64,000 nt of DNA from Ochrobactrum vermis (GCF_002975205.1 NZ_PCOC01000002.1:186001-250000), one strand, 5' to 3'. Shown: positions 7,295 to 16,928, counted from the first letter of the stretch. A program made the numbers and translations. Notes: a model not told the origin generated them from the sequence alone.

Positions 7295-10200
7295 ATGATG
7301 GCGCGACAATTCTCGAACACTAAATCTTCTGACACGTGTTTTTCAGCCCTGAACCGTTCATCCTGGCTTTCTCCTGTTTCTAGTCATCAGCTTTTGCGTA
7401 TAGACGCACCGAAAAAGTCATGGTTTGTCGTGCTCTCCAGCGCGGCTGCGCTGCTTTTCTTCTCGTCAGCTCCGGCGGCCTATTCTCAAACAACTTCGAC
7501 GTGGACGGGAAATGCGGATAACGCCTGGACAAACACCGGCAACTGGTCAGGAGGCATTTCTCCCGGGAACAATAATCGAGTATCAATAGAAACCCCGGTC
7601 GCGCTGAACCGTCAGCCGCACGTTGAGGCCGGCTTTGCGGCGCTGGCCAACAGCATTTATCTCGACCAAGGCAATAGTCTGACGGTCCGCGATGGTGGCA
7701 GTCTGATCACTACTGACCTGATAAGCATTGGTGGCGCGACCAATGTGCCATCCTCTACAAGTTTATTGCAGGTTGTGTCAGGTGGTACTGTGGGAACGGA
7801 CCGGCTGTTTATAGGTGATGGACTAAACAAGGGGGCGGTTCTCGTCACCGGAGCAGGCTCTACATTATCAGTTAATCTTTCGAAGCCAACCGGCAGATTT
7901 GTCGTGGGGGCATGGGGAGACGGCGAGATTGGTGTGGCGAATCGCGGGGTACTATCCGTTGGCGGTGCCGGCCTTATTGAATTGGGCAACGACTACAATG
8001 GCCGTTCAGCAACGGGCACACTACGTATCGGTGATACCGGTTCGGCGGGCACTGTTTCAGCGCAGGAAATCCGCTTCAACACATCTACCTCTCAGATCAT
8101 CGCCAACTTTACGGATAGTTCAATCCTTAGCGCGGAGATTACAGGCACTGGATCGGTTATCAAGGATGGCGTTGGTACGCTGATGCTAAGCGGCGCCAAC
8201 ACTTATAGTGGCATCACGAGTATCAATAACGGCGTTCTGCTCGCTGGTGCTGCGAACACGTTTTCCGTCAACAGTGGCCTTGGTGTCTTTGGGTTAGCCG
8301 TTCTCGATCTCAACGATTATAACCAAAGCATAGGTTCGCTTGCGGGAAGTGGGACTGTTAGTCTGGGTAATGCAACCCTGACGACCGGCGCCAATAACAC
8401 GAGTACAACCTTCAGCGGTCGCATTCAGGGTACCGGTAAACTGATTAAATCCGGCACAGGTACGCTGACACTGACGGGCAGCAGCAACCATACTGGCGGA
8501 ACGGTCATTTCAGGCGGAACTGTTTCCGTCAATCAGGGATCAGCTGTCATTGATGCACTGGGTACGGGCCTGATCGCCCTTGATGGAGGACGACTACACT
8601 CTGCTTTGGGCGGTTCTACGATTAACAGCTATCTGGTTGCGCCCGGCACAACGGGCACGATCAGTACTGCAACAGGCACCGAACTCTGGCTCAATGGCGG
8701 ATCGGGTCAAGAATTCTCTCTTCAGGGTAATCTGGTGATCGGAGCGAGTGACGGAGCAGGTGACGTGGTCATGGACGCCGTCGGCACTCCGACCGCCCAA
8801 GATGCAACTATAACAGTTGCCTATGGCCGCCTTGTCGACGGTAACGGGTCACTGGGAAATCTCACGAGCATCGCAGGGGCGACACGCGTTGCCACAGGCG
8901 CAACAATCGATTTCTCCGGCCATGGCGGAACAATTCGCAACTTGCAGGATGCCGCGCCCGGAAATGGTGGCACGGTGTCATGGTCCAACGATCCTCTGAC
9001 TGTAAATGGCGGCAGTTTCTCAGGCCAACTCGACAATCCGCTGGGTGGAGAACTCGTTAAGGGAAGCATTGATACTCTTCTTCTCAATAGTGATAACTCA
9101 GCATTCCGTGGCACCACCACAGTTGCAGACGGCAAACTGATCGTGGGGGATATCAATAGCAGCAGCGCTCTGGGCGGTAATATCTCCGTCTTGTCCGGTG
9201 CCATTCTTAGCGGTTATGGCTCGGTCGGGAATACAATCATTCAGTCAGGGGGGATACTGTCGCCTGGCAACTCCATTGGCACCTTGACCGTCGATGGCAA
9301 TCTGACGCTCGCACCTGGCTCAGCCCTTGAGATCGAAATAGCGGGCAATGGTACTTCTGATCGTGTTGATGTGACCGGAACAGCAACTGTTTCCGGTAGC
9401 AATGTCTCGGTCACGACTATAGATCCCGAAACCAGTTACCAGAATGGCCAACTTTATCATATTCTGACGGCAGACAGCGGCATAAGTGGTGAATTTGCAG
9501 GCGTTGTGTCGAACTCCGCCTTTCTCGACATAAGCGTCGTTAATGATGATAGCGCGGCCGATCTCAGAATATGCCTGAAGACCGATTGTCCGAAACCGGT
9601 TGATCCTGAAACACCGGGTCCCGGCACCTCGGAACCGGAGCCTGAAAAGCCATCCCCTCCCCTGTTCACGACGGTTGCGGAGACAGATAATCAATATGCG
9701 ACGGCTGCAGGGCTGGATACGCTGGGACAGACAGGTTCGTCTCTAGCCTTGTATAATACCTTATTGATGCTGTCGGCCGATGAGGCACGTGCTGCCTTCG
9801 ATGCCCTTTCCGGTGAGGCTTATGCTTCAGCCAAGGGCCTTTTGATCAACGACAGCCAGTTTGTCCGCAATGCAGCACTTGGCCGTCTGCAGCAGGCGTT
9901 TGGTGGTGCCCCGGCAACCCCGATCAACGCGTTGTCTTATGTGCCTTCGCAAAAAACCGCTTCGGCTTCAGCCTCTGCTATTGACGCCGTGGCTCCAGCC
10001 AGCACCGCTCCTGCTCAACCCCCCTATACTGCTTGGGGCTATGCCTATGGTGCGCGGACCAGACAGGACGGCAATGGCAATGCTGGTGACGTAAAATCGT
10101 CCATCGGCGGCTTTGTCACCGGTATCGATGCCACCGTTCTCGACACATGGCGTCTCGGGCTCCTGGCGGGCTACAGCCATTCCAGTTTTGATGTGAACGA

Positions 10201-10861
10201 TCGTGCCTCATCGGGTAGCAGTGATAATTATACGCTCGGTGCCTATGCGGGATCGGAGTGGACTCTCAACCATGGCCATGCCCTGGCCTTCCGCTCCGGT
10301 CTTGCCTATACGTGGCACAACATCGACATGGACCGTTCTGTGGCCTTCCCCGGCTTTGCTGATAATCTAACCGCCAATTATGATGCGGGAAGTTTTCAGG
10401 TCTTTGGCGAACTTGGCTATAAGATGCGCTATCGCGCAGCACTATTCGAGCCTTATGCGGGTCTTGCCTATCTTCGCTTGAAGACCGGCGGGTTTGATGA
10501 AAAAGGCCTGACTGCTGCCGGCCTTTCGGTTCATTCCGACACGATGGATACTGGCGTCTCGACGCTCGGATTTCGCGCATCGACAGAGTTTGCTCTGGGC
10601 AGCATTATAGCCACCGCACGAACCGATCTTGGCTGGCGTCACGCCTATGGCGACATCACGCCTGTCTCCACCGCAAGCTTCATCGGCTCTGACGCCTTCA
10701 CAGTCTCCGGTCTTCCGATTGGAAAAGATGTAGCCCTCATTGAAGCAGGTCTCGACTTTAAGCTGACCGAAGACGCAACGCTCGGCCTCTCCTATACCGG
10801 CCAGTTTGCATCCGGTGCCAGACAGAACGGTCTCAATGCAAAGCTAAGTGTGAATTTCTAG
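7295..10861 (+). CDS. Type V autotransporter (large surface protein)
   Basis: An 1188-residue autotransporter. The long N-terminal signal (about 64 residues, ending near AYSQ) has an extended polar start before the hydrophobic core. A Trp-rich segment (TWTGNADNAWTNTGNW) opens a beta-helical passenger. Passenger repeats of the autotransporter-associated strand type include KDGVGTLMLSGANTYSG, KSGTGTLTLTGSSNHTGG and a GSVGNTIIQSGGILSPGNS segment. A Pro/Glu linker near residue 770 leads to a C-terminal beta-barrel (about 905-1188) ending in Phe, as outer-membrane barrels do. AGGGGG precedes the start. It stands alone between decayed DNA and the DUF1254 block. An adhesin or virulence-type surface role is inferred from the class only. 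Confidence 0.88.
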   Translation: MMARQFSNTKSSDTCFSALNRSSWLSPVSSHQLLRIDAPKKSWFVVLSSAAALLFFSSAPAAYSQTTSTWTGNADNAWTNTGNWSGGISPGNNNRVSIETPVALNRQPHVEAGFAALANSIYLDQGNSLTVRDGGSLITTDLISIGGATNVPSSTSLLQVVSGGTVGTDRLFIGDGLNKGAVLVTGAGSTLSVNLSKPTGRFVVGAWGDGEIGVANRGVLSVGGAGLIELGNDYNGRSATGTLRIGDTGSAGTVSAQEIRFNTSTSQIIANFTDSSILSAEITGTGSVIKDGVGTLMLSGANTYSGITSINNGVLLAGAANTFSVNSGLGVFGLAVLDLNDYNQSIGSLAGSGTVSLGNATLTTGANNTSTTFSGRIQGTGKLIKSGTGTLTLTGSSNHTGGTVISGGTVSVNQGSAVIDALGTGLIALDGGRLHSALGGSTINSYLVAPGTTGTISTATGTELWLNGGSGQEFSLQGNLVIGASDGAGDVVMDAVGTPTAQDATITVAYGRLVDGNGSLGNLTSIAGATRVATGATIDFSGHGGTIRNLQDAAPGNGGTVSWSNDPLTVNGGSFSGQLDNPLGGELVKGSIDTLLLNSDNSAFRGTTTVADGKLIVGDINSSSALGGNISVLSGAILSGYGSVGNTIIQSGGILSPGNSIGTLTVDGNLTLAPGSALEIEIAGNGTSDRVDVTGTATVSGSNVSVTTIDPETSYQNGQLYHILTADSGISGEFAGVVSNSAFLDISVVNDDSAADLRICLKTDCPKPVDPETPGPGTSEPEPEKPSPPLFTTVAETDNQYATAAGLDTLGQTGSSLALYNTLLMLSADEARAAFDALSGEAYASAKGLLINDSQFVRNAALGRLQQAFGGAPATPINALSYVPSQKTASASASAIDAVAPASTAPAQPPYTAWGYAYGARTRQDGNGNAGDVKSSIGGFVTGIDATVLDTWRLGLLAGYSHSSFDVNDRASSGSSDNYTLGAYAGSEWTLNHGHALAFRSGLAYTWHNIDMDRSVAFPGFADNLTANYDAGSFQVFGELGYKMRYRAALFEPYAGLAYLRLKTGGFDEKGLTAAGLSVHSDTMDTGVSTLGFRASTEFALGSIIATARTDLGWRHAYGDITPVSTASFIGSDAFTVSGLPIGKDVALIEAGLDFKLTEDATLGLSYTGQFASGARQNGLNAKLSVNF

Positions 10862-11550
10862 CTTCTGACTGACACATCCTGAGGGCTTCTGAACGGCAGG
10901 ATTGCGGCCTGAGGACTCGTTACCGCTAATCAGCACGAGTCTGATATGGGGCTGGAAGCTGGCAGACGGCTGGCTAGAAAGCAGCGCTTAGGTATCCGCA
11001 AAAGTCCCCACGATCCCTACGAGTTTTGCGCCCGACTTTTACGACAGACGTTCTCTTTCAGTTTCAGATTCAGCCGAGTGTCGTGAAACGTAGGCAGACT
11101 GTCCTAAAACCCAGTGATCATCTGTTCTTATAGGTCCTCATCGTTTGTCGATGCGGGTTTTCCGGAGATTTTCCGATCATCTACGTTTGGGACGGCATGG
11201 CAATTAGAGTAAAAACACGAATCCAAACAGACCCATGCCGCCAACGTTTGCTGCCTGGAGGAATGAACAGGTCCTCAGTGCCGCCGATTATGCTTCTCGG
11301 TACACATGCGGGTTTCGCTATCCGGCCGCCGCCGTTGCTATCATTCGCACGACGCCAGCATGGTCCTTTGTTACCAAATCTGCCCGGTGGGTAATCTGTC
11401 CCGAGCCATTGCTGACCCGAGCTGCTCCCACATCCGGCGTGAAGGAATCTGGTTGATGCCGATCAGACAAGGTCTGTCGGATCGGCCTGCTGTTGAAAAA
11501 GAGGCTGCGGCAAACGCTGTGTCACGATTGGTTCACCCCATTTTCTCTTG
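10862..11550. other. Non-coding stretch with one strong hairpin
   Basis: A 689-base gap between the autotransporter and the convergent DUF1254 gene. Several overlapping plus frames (for example 11235-11456) lack ribosome sites and family resemblance. The clearest structure is a 12-bp stem at 11458-11469/11475-11486 (GCCGATCAGACA, loop AGGTC, TGTCGGATCGGC) with one mismatch. No T-run follows on either strand, so it is not a standard Rho-independent terminator. Confidence 0.4.
11458..11486. repeat. 12-bp inverted repeat (hairpin)
   Basis: Arms 11458-11469 and 11475-11486 pair except for one A/G position, with a 5-base loop. It lies 65 bases beyond the stop of the DUF1254 gene read on the minus strand and could act in transcript ending or stability; the lack of a U-tract makes intrinsic termination doubtful. 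Confidence 0.5.
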
Positions 11551-13071
11551 TCACTCGACGGGTTCAAACTCCCCCGGCTTCCAGGTCTTGTCGAACCACG
11601 GCTCCAGCGGGCCGTAGAGGCGAAGAAGGACGTTCCAGCCCTTGCCTGGAATCGTCTGAACCCAGTTGGCCTCATGACCTTTCGGTGCTGTCGGTCCGAA
11701 CCAGACATCGACTGAAGAGTCAGCGTTGATGACAATGTCTTTCTTGTCGCTGCCGATGCTCGGAAATTGTTGGTCCGTCTGCAGCATCGACCGTGTTTGG
11801 TTGTCGTACACAACGAACGACCAGAATTCCTTTGCCGGAATGTTCGGCGGCAGATGTATCTTGTAGGTCTTGCCGCCATCGAACGGCTTGCCGTGCCTGT
11901 CGGTCGTGGCGCCGGCGTATTGCGAACCGATACCAACGCGCTTTATCGCCATCGCGGGCGTGACACCCGTCGCGTAGTAGTGGAACAGGACCCGGGCATC
12001 CAGATAACGAACGCCGGGCTGCAGAAGAAACTCGTAGTTGCCGCCGACAAAGCCGGTGAACCAGGCACTGTCGGGATAATAATAGGCGTCCTTCATGCGG
12101 GACCTGAAGGTGATTGTGCGCGCCGTAGCATTGCCGACTGCCACGGCTTCTGTGAGGATCTTCTTCATCCGCTCGTCCGGTGCGAAAGGTTTGCCTTTTA
12201 CAATGCCGATGGCGGCGAGCTGTCCCAGCACTTCCGCGTGGTAGGCCTCGTTTGGCTCGTATTGGACGATGTTGTTCACTTCCTCGTAGAAGTGAAAATC
12301 ATTGGCATGGATGGTGTTGAACTCCTTGCCCGAGACATTGACGATTTTCATCGGCGGCGGATTGCCGGCCTCCGACAGGGGATAGACCTTGGCGAACTTC
12401 CTGGTGTTTTCGACCGCGGTCGCGGTGCTGCCATTGTCGAGGAAGCCGCGCCAGAAGAAGAGATTTCCGTAGGTCGACGTCCGCAACACAAAATAGCCTT
12501 CGGGAATTTCGCCTTCATAGTCCGGCGGCAAAAGCAGGTACTTTCCACCCTTGCCCTTGTCCGGACCAGCATTGCCGACATCGCCGACGTATTCGAACCA
12601 GTGGTTGTCGATCATGCCCAGGATGTTGGGCGGCGTCTCGATGACCAGCGGACCAGCCTTCGTGTCCAGCCACATCAGATTGTAGATGCTCTCGGTGTTT
12701 CCGGTAAGGAACAGCGAATGTGAGTCCATGAGGCTTTCAAAGATCAGGATGGTCTGATTGTTGTCGGCTCCCTGGCTTGCCAATCCCACCCGCATGGCTT
12801 CGACCGACGCGCCGGGCATGGCATTAAGAAAGACATCGACGCCGCGCATGAAATCGAGATTGCCGTAAATCTTCTCCGAAGTGGCGTCGTCCGGGAAGCC
12901 GTCGAAGAAGTTCAGTTTGCCAATCCTGGTGTCCACACGCTCCGGTGTGACGATCGACGCTGGTATAGGCGTCGTCATCTTCGTCCTGGGTGCAGTTTGC
13001 CCGTACCCGGCTCCAGCAAGAAGCGCTAACGCCGGGGCCACTCCAAGCAGGGTTTTCGTAGATAAAATCAT
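11551..13071 (-). CDS. DUF1254/DUF1214 exported protein
   Basis: A 506-residue exported protein. Residues 1-25 form a signal peptide (LLGVAPALALLAGAGYGQ). The DUF1254 half follows with its aromatic-rich core (QTILIFESLMDSHSLFLTGN, SIYNLMWLDT). The DUF1214 half ends with KEFWSFVVYDNQTRSMLQTD, the conserved motif in which the protein meets its C-terminal sheet (WNVLLRLYGPLEPWF). The ATG at 13071 has GAAGGA 8 bases upstream and is preferred to the GTG at 13074. A second DUF1254 protein is encoded at 17413-18855. A shared palindrome lies 97 bases upstream (13159-13177). Biochemical role unknown; exported and probably periplasmic. Confidence 0.85.
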   Translation of the reverse strand: MILSTKTLLGVAPALALLAGAGYGQTAPRTKMTTPIPASIVTPERVDTRIGKLNFFDGFPDDATSEKIYGNLDFMRGVDVFLNAMPGASVEAMRVGLASQGADNNQTILIFESLMDSHSLFLTGNTESIYNLMWLDTKAGPLVIETPPNILGMIDNHWFEYVGDVGNAGPDKGKGGKYLLLPPDYEGEIPEGYFVLRTSTYGNLFFWRGFLDNGSTATAVENTRKFAKVYPLSEAGNPPPMKIVNVSGKEFNTIHANDFHFYEEVNNIVQYEPNEAYHAEVLGQLAAIGIVKGKPFAPDERMKKILTEAVAVGNATARTITFRSRMKDAYYYPDSAWFTGFVGGNYEFLLQPGVRYLDARVLFHYYATGVTPAMAIKRVGIGSQYAGATTDRHGKPFDGGKTYKIHLPPNIPAKEFWSFVVYDNQTRSMLQTDQQFPSIGSDKKDIVINADSSVDVWFGPTAPKGHEANWVQTIPGKGWNVLLRLYGPLEPWFDKTWKPGEFEPVE

Positions 13072-13158
13072 CACGTGGTTCCTTCACTAAGGTCCGATTT
13101 TGCGAGGGCGGTAACGTACGTTGTGAATATTCGTGGCGCTTCCGGTGCGCGAAGAGAA

Positions 13159-13177
13159 GTATGTTACGGTTGCGCAG
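13159..13177. promoter_or_regulatory. Shared inverted-repeat site A (one clear half)
   Basis: The half-site GTATGTTAC occupies 13159-13167. The right half after a one-base spacer is poor (GTTGCGCAG), although a better match, GTAGGATAC, follows at 13181-13189. The centre is about 97 bases upstream of the DUF1254 start at 13071, the same placement as sites B, C and D. Confidence 0.45.
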
Positions 13178-13219
13178 GCCGTAGGATACAGCGTTCAAAG
13201 CTGCGCAGCCGAGTTTCGG

Positions 13220-13996
13220 CTAGAACTTCACCGCCAGTCGCGTGAAGGTGCCGTGTTGGGTGGCGTCATAGCGGAAGCCGCCGTCCGTGTAGTCGGTGTA
13301 GAGCGCCTTGTAGCCGAAAGACGAAGCGACCGTGTCCGTCCAGTTGTAACCGACCGTCGTGGTACCCTGAAGCGTGATATCAGAGGAGACGACGAAGCCG
13401 CCGACATCTGCCATGACGTCCACGAACCATTTATTGTTGATGTCATAGTGCATAGTAAAACCGACAATCGGATCGACCCAGCTTTGCGAACCGCTGCGGT
13501 CGACCGCCGGGAAGAACGCAGGATCGATGCTGAGTTTCACCTCATTGTGCTGGTACCGAAGGCCGCCGGTCGCGTAGAGCTGCATATTCTCGACGTTAAG
13601 AGGCAGCTCGTAGCCGACAAGAGCCGTCGCGACGATCTGTTTCTGCTCGAAGCGAGCGGTTCCACCCAATGGGCCGACATCGGCTTCGGTTGAAATCTTG
13701 ACCCACATAACATCCGTGTAGAGAAGCCAGCTGTCACCGACCGCTTGAAACGATCCCGCGAACACGCCGTCCAGGTTCTCAAACACGTCCACAGGCGAGA
13801 CGTCGACGGCTGCGGCGGGAAGGTCACGCAAACCGATGTCGCCATTCAACCCCGCCAGCCAGCCGTCGAGCGTGACCTGGTATTTCCATCCGGTGTTGAC
13901 GACGGCCGATCCCGGCCCCGATATATCGGCTGCGCCCGCAGGTGCCCCAGCGAGAGCCAATGCCAACCCGCAACAGGTGCTCTTCATTTCTATCAT
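13220..13996 (-). CDS. Outer-membrane beta-barrel protein
   Basis: A 258-residue exported protein with a signal peptide ending near AGAPAGA (residues about 10-22). The mature chain is made of alternating polar/aromatic strands (WKYQVTLDGWLAGLNG, WLLYTDVMWVKIS, NKWFVDVMADVGGF) and ends in LAVKF, a C-terminal Phe typical of barrel proteins recognised by the BAM complex. Its length suits an 8- to 10-strand barrel. GGGAGA lies 8 bases before the ATG at 13996. It follows the upstream DUF2147-like gene in the same direction but has its own palindrome (site B). Transport or structural role unknown. Confidence 0.75.
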   Translation of the reverse strand: MIEMKSTCCGLALALAGAPAGAADISGPGSAVVNTGWKYQVTLDGWLAGLNGDIGLRDLPAAAVDVSPVDVFENLDGVFAGSFQAVGDSWLLYTDVMWVKISTEADVGPLGGTARFEQKQIVATALVGYELPLNVENMQLYATGGLRYQHNEVKLSIDPAFFPAVDRSGSQSWVDPIVGFTMHYDINNKWFVDVMADVGGFVVSSDITLQGTTTVGYNWTDTVASSFGYKALYTDYTDGGFRYDATQHGTFTRLAVKF

Positions 13997-14081
13997 GCAA
14001 GCCGTCTCCCCGTCTCACCGGCTCCGGCAATTGCCAGAGTTATTCCCGCCATCATCTTATCCGATAAAGCCGGAAACATCC

Positions 14082-14100
14082 GTATGTTACCGTATCATCG
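14082..14100. promoter_or_regulatory. Shared inverted-repeat site B
   Basis: GTATGTTAC at 14082-14090, a one-base spacer, then GTATCATCG (partial match to GTAACATAC). The centre at 14091 is 95 bases upstream of the barrel-protein start at 13996. Confidence 0.5.
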
Positions 14101-14111
14101 GTCCCGTCGGA

Positions 14112-14450
14112 CTATTGGCGCGACCACTTCTGCGACTCGCAGACCACCTTCATCACGCAGCCCTAGAGGTTGACCGTGTCGCCAGAGACACTGATGGTTC
14201 CGTTGTAGGTCATCTTCGCATCGGGATCAGTAGTTCTGCCGGAATAGCTGCCACCTCCCCCTTCGAACGCGCCGATCTTCTCGCCTGCATGCTTGCCGCT
14301 CTTGAGCATTATACAAAACCCGCTACCGCACGGCTGGGTCGCGGCGGTGTCACCAAGCGTCGTCTTCCAGTTTCCGACAATCAGCTCGGCTACGCTCGCA
14401 AGTCCGCTTGTCATCAATAGCGCGGTGATAGAGATCAGAATGGATTTCAT
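14112..14450 (-). pseudogene. DUF2147-like exported protein gene with in-frame amber stop
   Basis: From ATG at 14450 a signal peptide (MKSILISITALLMTSGLASV) leads into GNWKTTLGDTAATQPCGSGF and GRTTDPDAKMTYNGTISVSG, the pattern of DUF2147 proteins. The frame meets TAG at 14163-14165 right after VNL. It then resumes in the same phase as GCVMKVVCESQKWSRQ and ends with TAG at 14112, which is the C-terminus expected for the family. One base change (for example AAG to TAG) would explain this. The gene is therefore nonsense-mutated, read through, or mis-sequenced. Site C lies 94 bases upstream of the start. Confidence 0.65.
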
Positions 14451-14534
14451 GGCAACGTCCTCGCATGGCTGGCCCGCCAATGAACCGATAGCCGGATGGA
14501 CCACATGTGCGCTGCCGTCCGCAAGAAACTCGTC

Positions 14535-14553
14535 GTATGTTACTGTAACCTAC
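14535..14553. promoter_or_regulatory. Shared inverted-repeat site C (near-perfect)
   Basis: GTATGTTAC-T-GTAACCTAC, eight of nine arm positions symmetric. Its centre (14544) is 94 bases from the DUF2147-like start at 14450 on the minus strand and 99 bases from the divergent start at 14643 on the plus strand, so one site may serve both genes. Confidence 0.6.
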
Positions 14554-14642
14554 ATGGTGTGGGCCGGATTCTGTGTCATCATTCATAATGACTACGCGGA
14601 TGTGAAGGAGTCCCTCACATCACCGGGCCGGGAGCCGATGGA

Positions 14643-14909
14643 ATGGAAAACTACACGGAGTTCGCCAAGCGCAAGTTTCCCGAGCACGCGCTAGAGATCG
14701 AAGCGCTTGCCTTGAGAAATGAAAGTTTCCGAGAACTGTGCAACGACTTTTCCATCGCCGACCAACTCGTACGCGACTGGGAGCTGTCTACGGCTCCAGA
14801 GCGAGACGAACGGCATGCCGAGGCGCTTGAACTCATGGACGACCTCGGCAAGGAGATCCACTTCATGGTTGTTCTCGCCAAAGTCGTGCCATTCACTGCC
14901 GTCAGATGA
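14643..14909 (+). CDS. Small acidic hypothetical protein
   Basis: An 88-residue soluble, mostly helical and acidic protein (MENYTEFAKRKFPEHALEIE...). It has no signal peptide or membrane helix. It is divergent from the DUF2147-like gene with the palindrome between them. A GGGAGCCG stretch precedes the ATG. The composition is typical of a real coding gene. I do not recognise the family. Confidence 0.65.
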   Translation: MENYTEFAKRKFPEHALEIEALALRNESFRELCNDFSIADQLVRDWELSTAPERDERHAEALELMDDLGKEIHFMVVLAKVVPFTAVR

Positions 14910-15045
14910 AGGCGCGATCTCCGCATCATCGCGGCACTGCGGCGGCCTCTAGAAAGGAATTACATGGCTCGACTGATGGCGACCATTCTCATCTTCAGGT
15001 TCGACTGATCGTGGGAAGCCATCGACACGTCGATGCTGCTACGCC

Positions 15046-15064
15046 GTAACCTACAGTAACATAC
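15046..15064. promoter_or_regulatory. Shared inverted-repeat site D
   Basis: GTAACCTAC-A-GTAACATAC. The right arm is an exact complement of the GTATGTTAC half-site; the left arm matches in six of nine positions. The centre is 100 bases upstream of the ATG at 15155. Confidence 0.55.
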
Positions 15065-15154
15065 TAAGGAAATCGCGTTGGTCGAGGTAAAGTGCGCCTT
15101 GTCAGAAATCCGCGAGGAGCAGTTTCACCACGCCCTCAGCCAGGGACGGAACTA

Positions 15155-15538
15155 ATGAACCTCTACAAACTCACTCAGCACTTTCAGAAACTCGCGACGG
15201 CCACGGTCCTGCTGACGATGGTGGCCGCACCAATGCTCGCTCCGTCCCAGGCCGAAACCCGTCGTGGGGTGGCTGGCTGCGGAACCAGAGGATGTGCGGT
15301 CGTTGGCAGTCGCGGCGCTGTGGCAGTCCGTCGCCAGCCCGTCATGAGCGGGGTCGTCATCGTCAACCCTCGCCGTTATTGGCCTGCGGGTGGTGCGATT
15401 GCGGCGGGAGCTGCCATCGGCTTCATAGCAGGCGCGGCGGCGGCATCAGTCGCTGGGACACCGCCCCAGTCAGGCATGTGTTGGTATTATACCGACAGCA
15501 CCAAAAAGACGGGTTTCTGGGACGTCTGTCCGCGATAA
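15155..15538 (+). CDS. Small exported protein with glycine/alanine-rich hydrophobic segment
   Basis: A 127-residue protein with a clear signal peptide (ATATVLLTMVAAPMLAPSQA, residues about 13-32). The mature part starts ETRRGVAGCGTRGCAVV, includes a Gly/Ala-rich hydrophobic stretch near residues 84-103 (IAAGAAIGFIAGAAAASVAG) and ends with CWYYTDSTKKTGFWDVC. Four Cys could form disulfides in the periplasm. The ATG at 15155 is chosen over an upstream frame start at 15092 because the signal peptide begins there and site D is then placed as for its neighbours. Family not recognised. Confidence 0.62.
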   Translation: MNLYKLTQHFQKLATATVLLTMVAAPMLAPSQAETRRGVAGCGTRGCAVVGSRGAVAVRRQPVMSGVVIVNPRRYWPAGGAIAAGAAIGFIAGAAAASVAGTPPQSGMCWYYTDSTKKTGFWDVCPR

Positions 15539-15599
15539 CACGCGAACAGCATAACTGTCTGTCGTATTGACAACTACGGTCTTCATTCGGGACGCTTGA

Positions 15600-16928
15600 T
15601 TGCGCATCGATGTGGGAATGCTAATGGGGATGACTTGCTTGTCTAACGCGTCGACTGCCGGACATATCCGGCGACTTCTTCCATGCCTCGTGCTTTTCGT
15701 GCTCGCGGCTTGCGGCGGACACCCGAAAGACGTGCTTAGCCCCGTTGCGGACACCGTGCCGGCGTCCAGCCGCGTCGACATGCTGGTTGCGACGACGCGC
15801 GCCCGATCGCCCGTCCCAGGCGAGATGTTCACGGGCGAACGCGCCCGAACGCCGTCCTTCGCACAGATGAGAGTCTCACTGCCTAAAGTCCGCAAGAAGG
15901 GCGACGTCGCCTGGCCAAAGAAGCTGCCGTCAAATCCGGAAACCGACTTCGCCACGCTGAAAGCCGACGAACTCAATCTTGATGGCGCGAAAGGCTGGCT
16001 GAACGCCTCGGTTAGAAGAAACCCCGACCAAAGCGTTCTGGTCTTCATCCACGGCTTCAACAACCGCTTCGAAGACAGTGTTTACCGGTTCGCCCAAATC
16101 GTCTACGATTCCAATGTCCGCAGCACGCCGATCCTTGTGACATGGCCATCGCGCGGCAGCCTCCTAGCCTACGGTTATGACCGCGAGAGCACCAACTACA
16201 CCCGCAACGCCCTTGAGACGCTCTTCCAGTATCTCGCTAAAGACAAAGAGGTAAAGGAAGTCAACGTGCTGGCCCACTCAATGGGCAACTGGCTGGCGCT
16301 AGAGGCGCTCCGGCAGATGGCAATTCGCAATGACGGTCTTCCGGCGAAGTTCAAAAACGTCATGCTCGCCGCTCCGGATGTCGACATCGATGTGTTCCGC
16401 TCTCAGATCGAGGATATGGGCGACCCACATCCGAAGTTCACCCTGTTCGTCTCGAGTGACGATAAGGCGCTCGCATTCTCACGGCGGGTTTGGGGCGACA
16501 TCCCGCGATTGGGGTCTATCGATCCCGAAAGCGCGCCTTACAAGGCTGAACTTGCCGATTACAAGATTTCTGTCATTGATCTGACGAGGATTAAGGTCAG
16601 CGACAATCTCAATCACAGCAAGTTCGCCGAATCCCCGGAAGTCGTCCAGCTCATCGGCACGCGGCTATCCGAAGGGCAGACGCTCACCGACAGCCGGGTT
16701 GGTCTTGGCGATACCATCCTGGCCGGAACAACTGGTGTGGCGGCCTCCGCCGGCAGTGCAGCGGGGCTGGTTCTTACGGCTCCAGTCGCCGTGCTTGACG
16801 CAGATACGCGGGGGAACTACGCCGATCATGTTGGCGGCCTGACCGGACAAGTTAGCGGAAGGCAGAAGATTGCGGTCAAGAACTGTGCAGTAATGCCGAC
16901 CGACCCGGCGTGCAGGAAGCAGCGATAG
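15600..16928 (+). CDS. Lipoprotein alpha/beta hydrolase (DUF900-like)
   Basis: A 442-residue lipoprotein. The lipobox LAAC places Cys38 as the lipidated residue after a hydrophobic segment. The alpha/beta-hydrolase core shows the oxyanion segment FIHGFNNRFEDS (149-160), the DUF900-type PSRGSLLAYGYDRES (183-197), and the nucleophile elbow AHSMGN with Ser227. A hydrophobic Ala/Gly stretch near residue 385 (TGVAASAGSAAGLVL) is unusual. It is probably anchored in the envelope with serine-hydrolase activity on an unknown ester or lipid. It starts 61 bases after the small exported-protein gene and may share its promoter. The initiator could lie a few codons downstream (residue 8 or 11). Confidence 0.8.
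   Translation: MRIDVGMLMGMTCLSNASTAGHIRRLLPCLVLFVLAACGGHPKDVLSPVADTVPASSRVDMLVATTRARSPVPGEMFTGERARTPSFAQMRVSLPKVRKKGDVAWPKKLPSNPETDFATLKADELNLDGAKGWLNASVRRNPDQSVLVFIHGFNNRFEDSVYRFAQIVYDSNVRSTPILVTWPSRGSLLAYGYDRESTNYTRNALETLFQYLAKDKEVKEVNVLAHSMGNWLALEALRQMAIRNDGLPAKFKNVMLAAPDVDIDVFRSQIEDMGDPHPKFTLFVSSDDKALAFSRRVWGDIPRLGSIDPESAPYKAELADYKISVIDLTRIKVSDNLNHSKFAESPEVVQLIGTRLSEGQTLTDSRVGLGDTILAGTTGVAASAGSAAGLVLTAPVAVLDADTRGNYADHVGGLTGQVSGRQKIAVKNCAVMPTDPACRKQR

Noticed and set aside
11458..11486. Hairpin considered as Rho-independent terminator of the DUF1254 gene
   Set aside because: No run of T follows the stem on either strand.
11767..12723. 318-codon open frame on the plus strand
   Set aside because: It is wholly antisense to the DUF1254 gene, which has signal peptide, ribosome site and family motifs; the plus frame has none.
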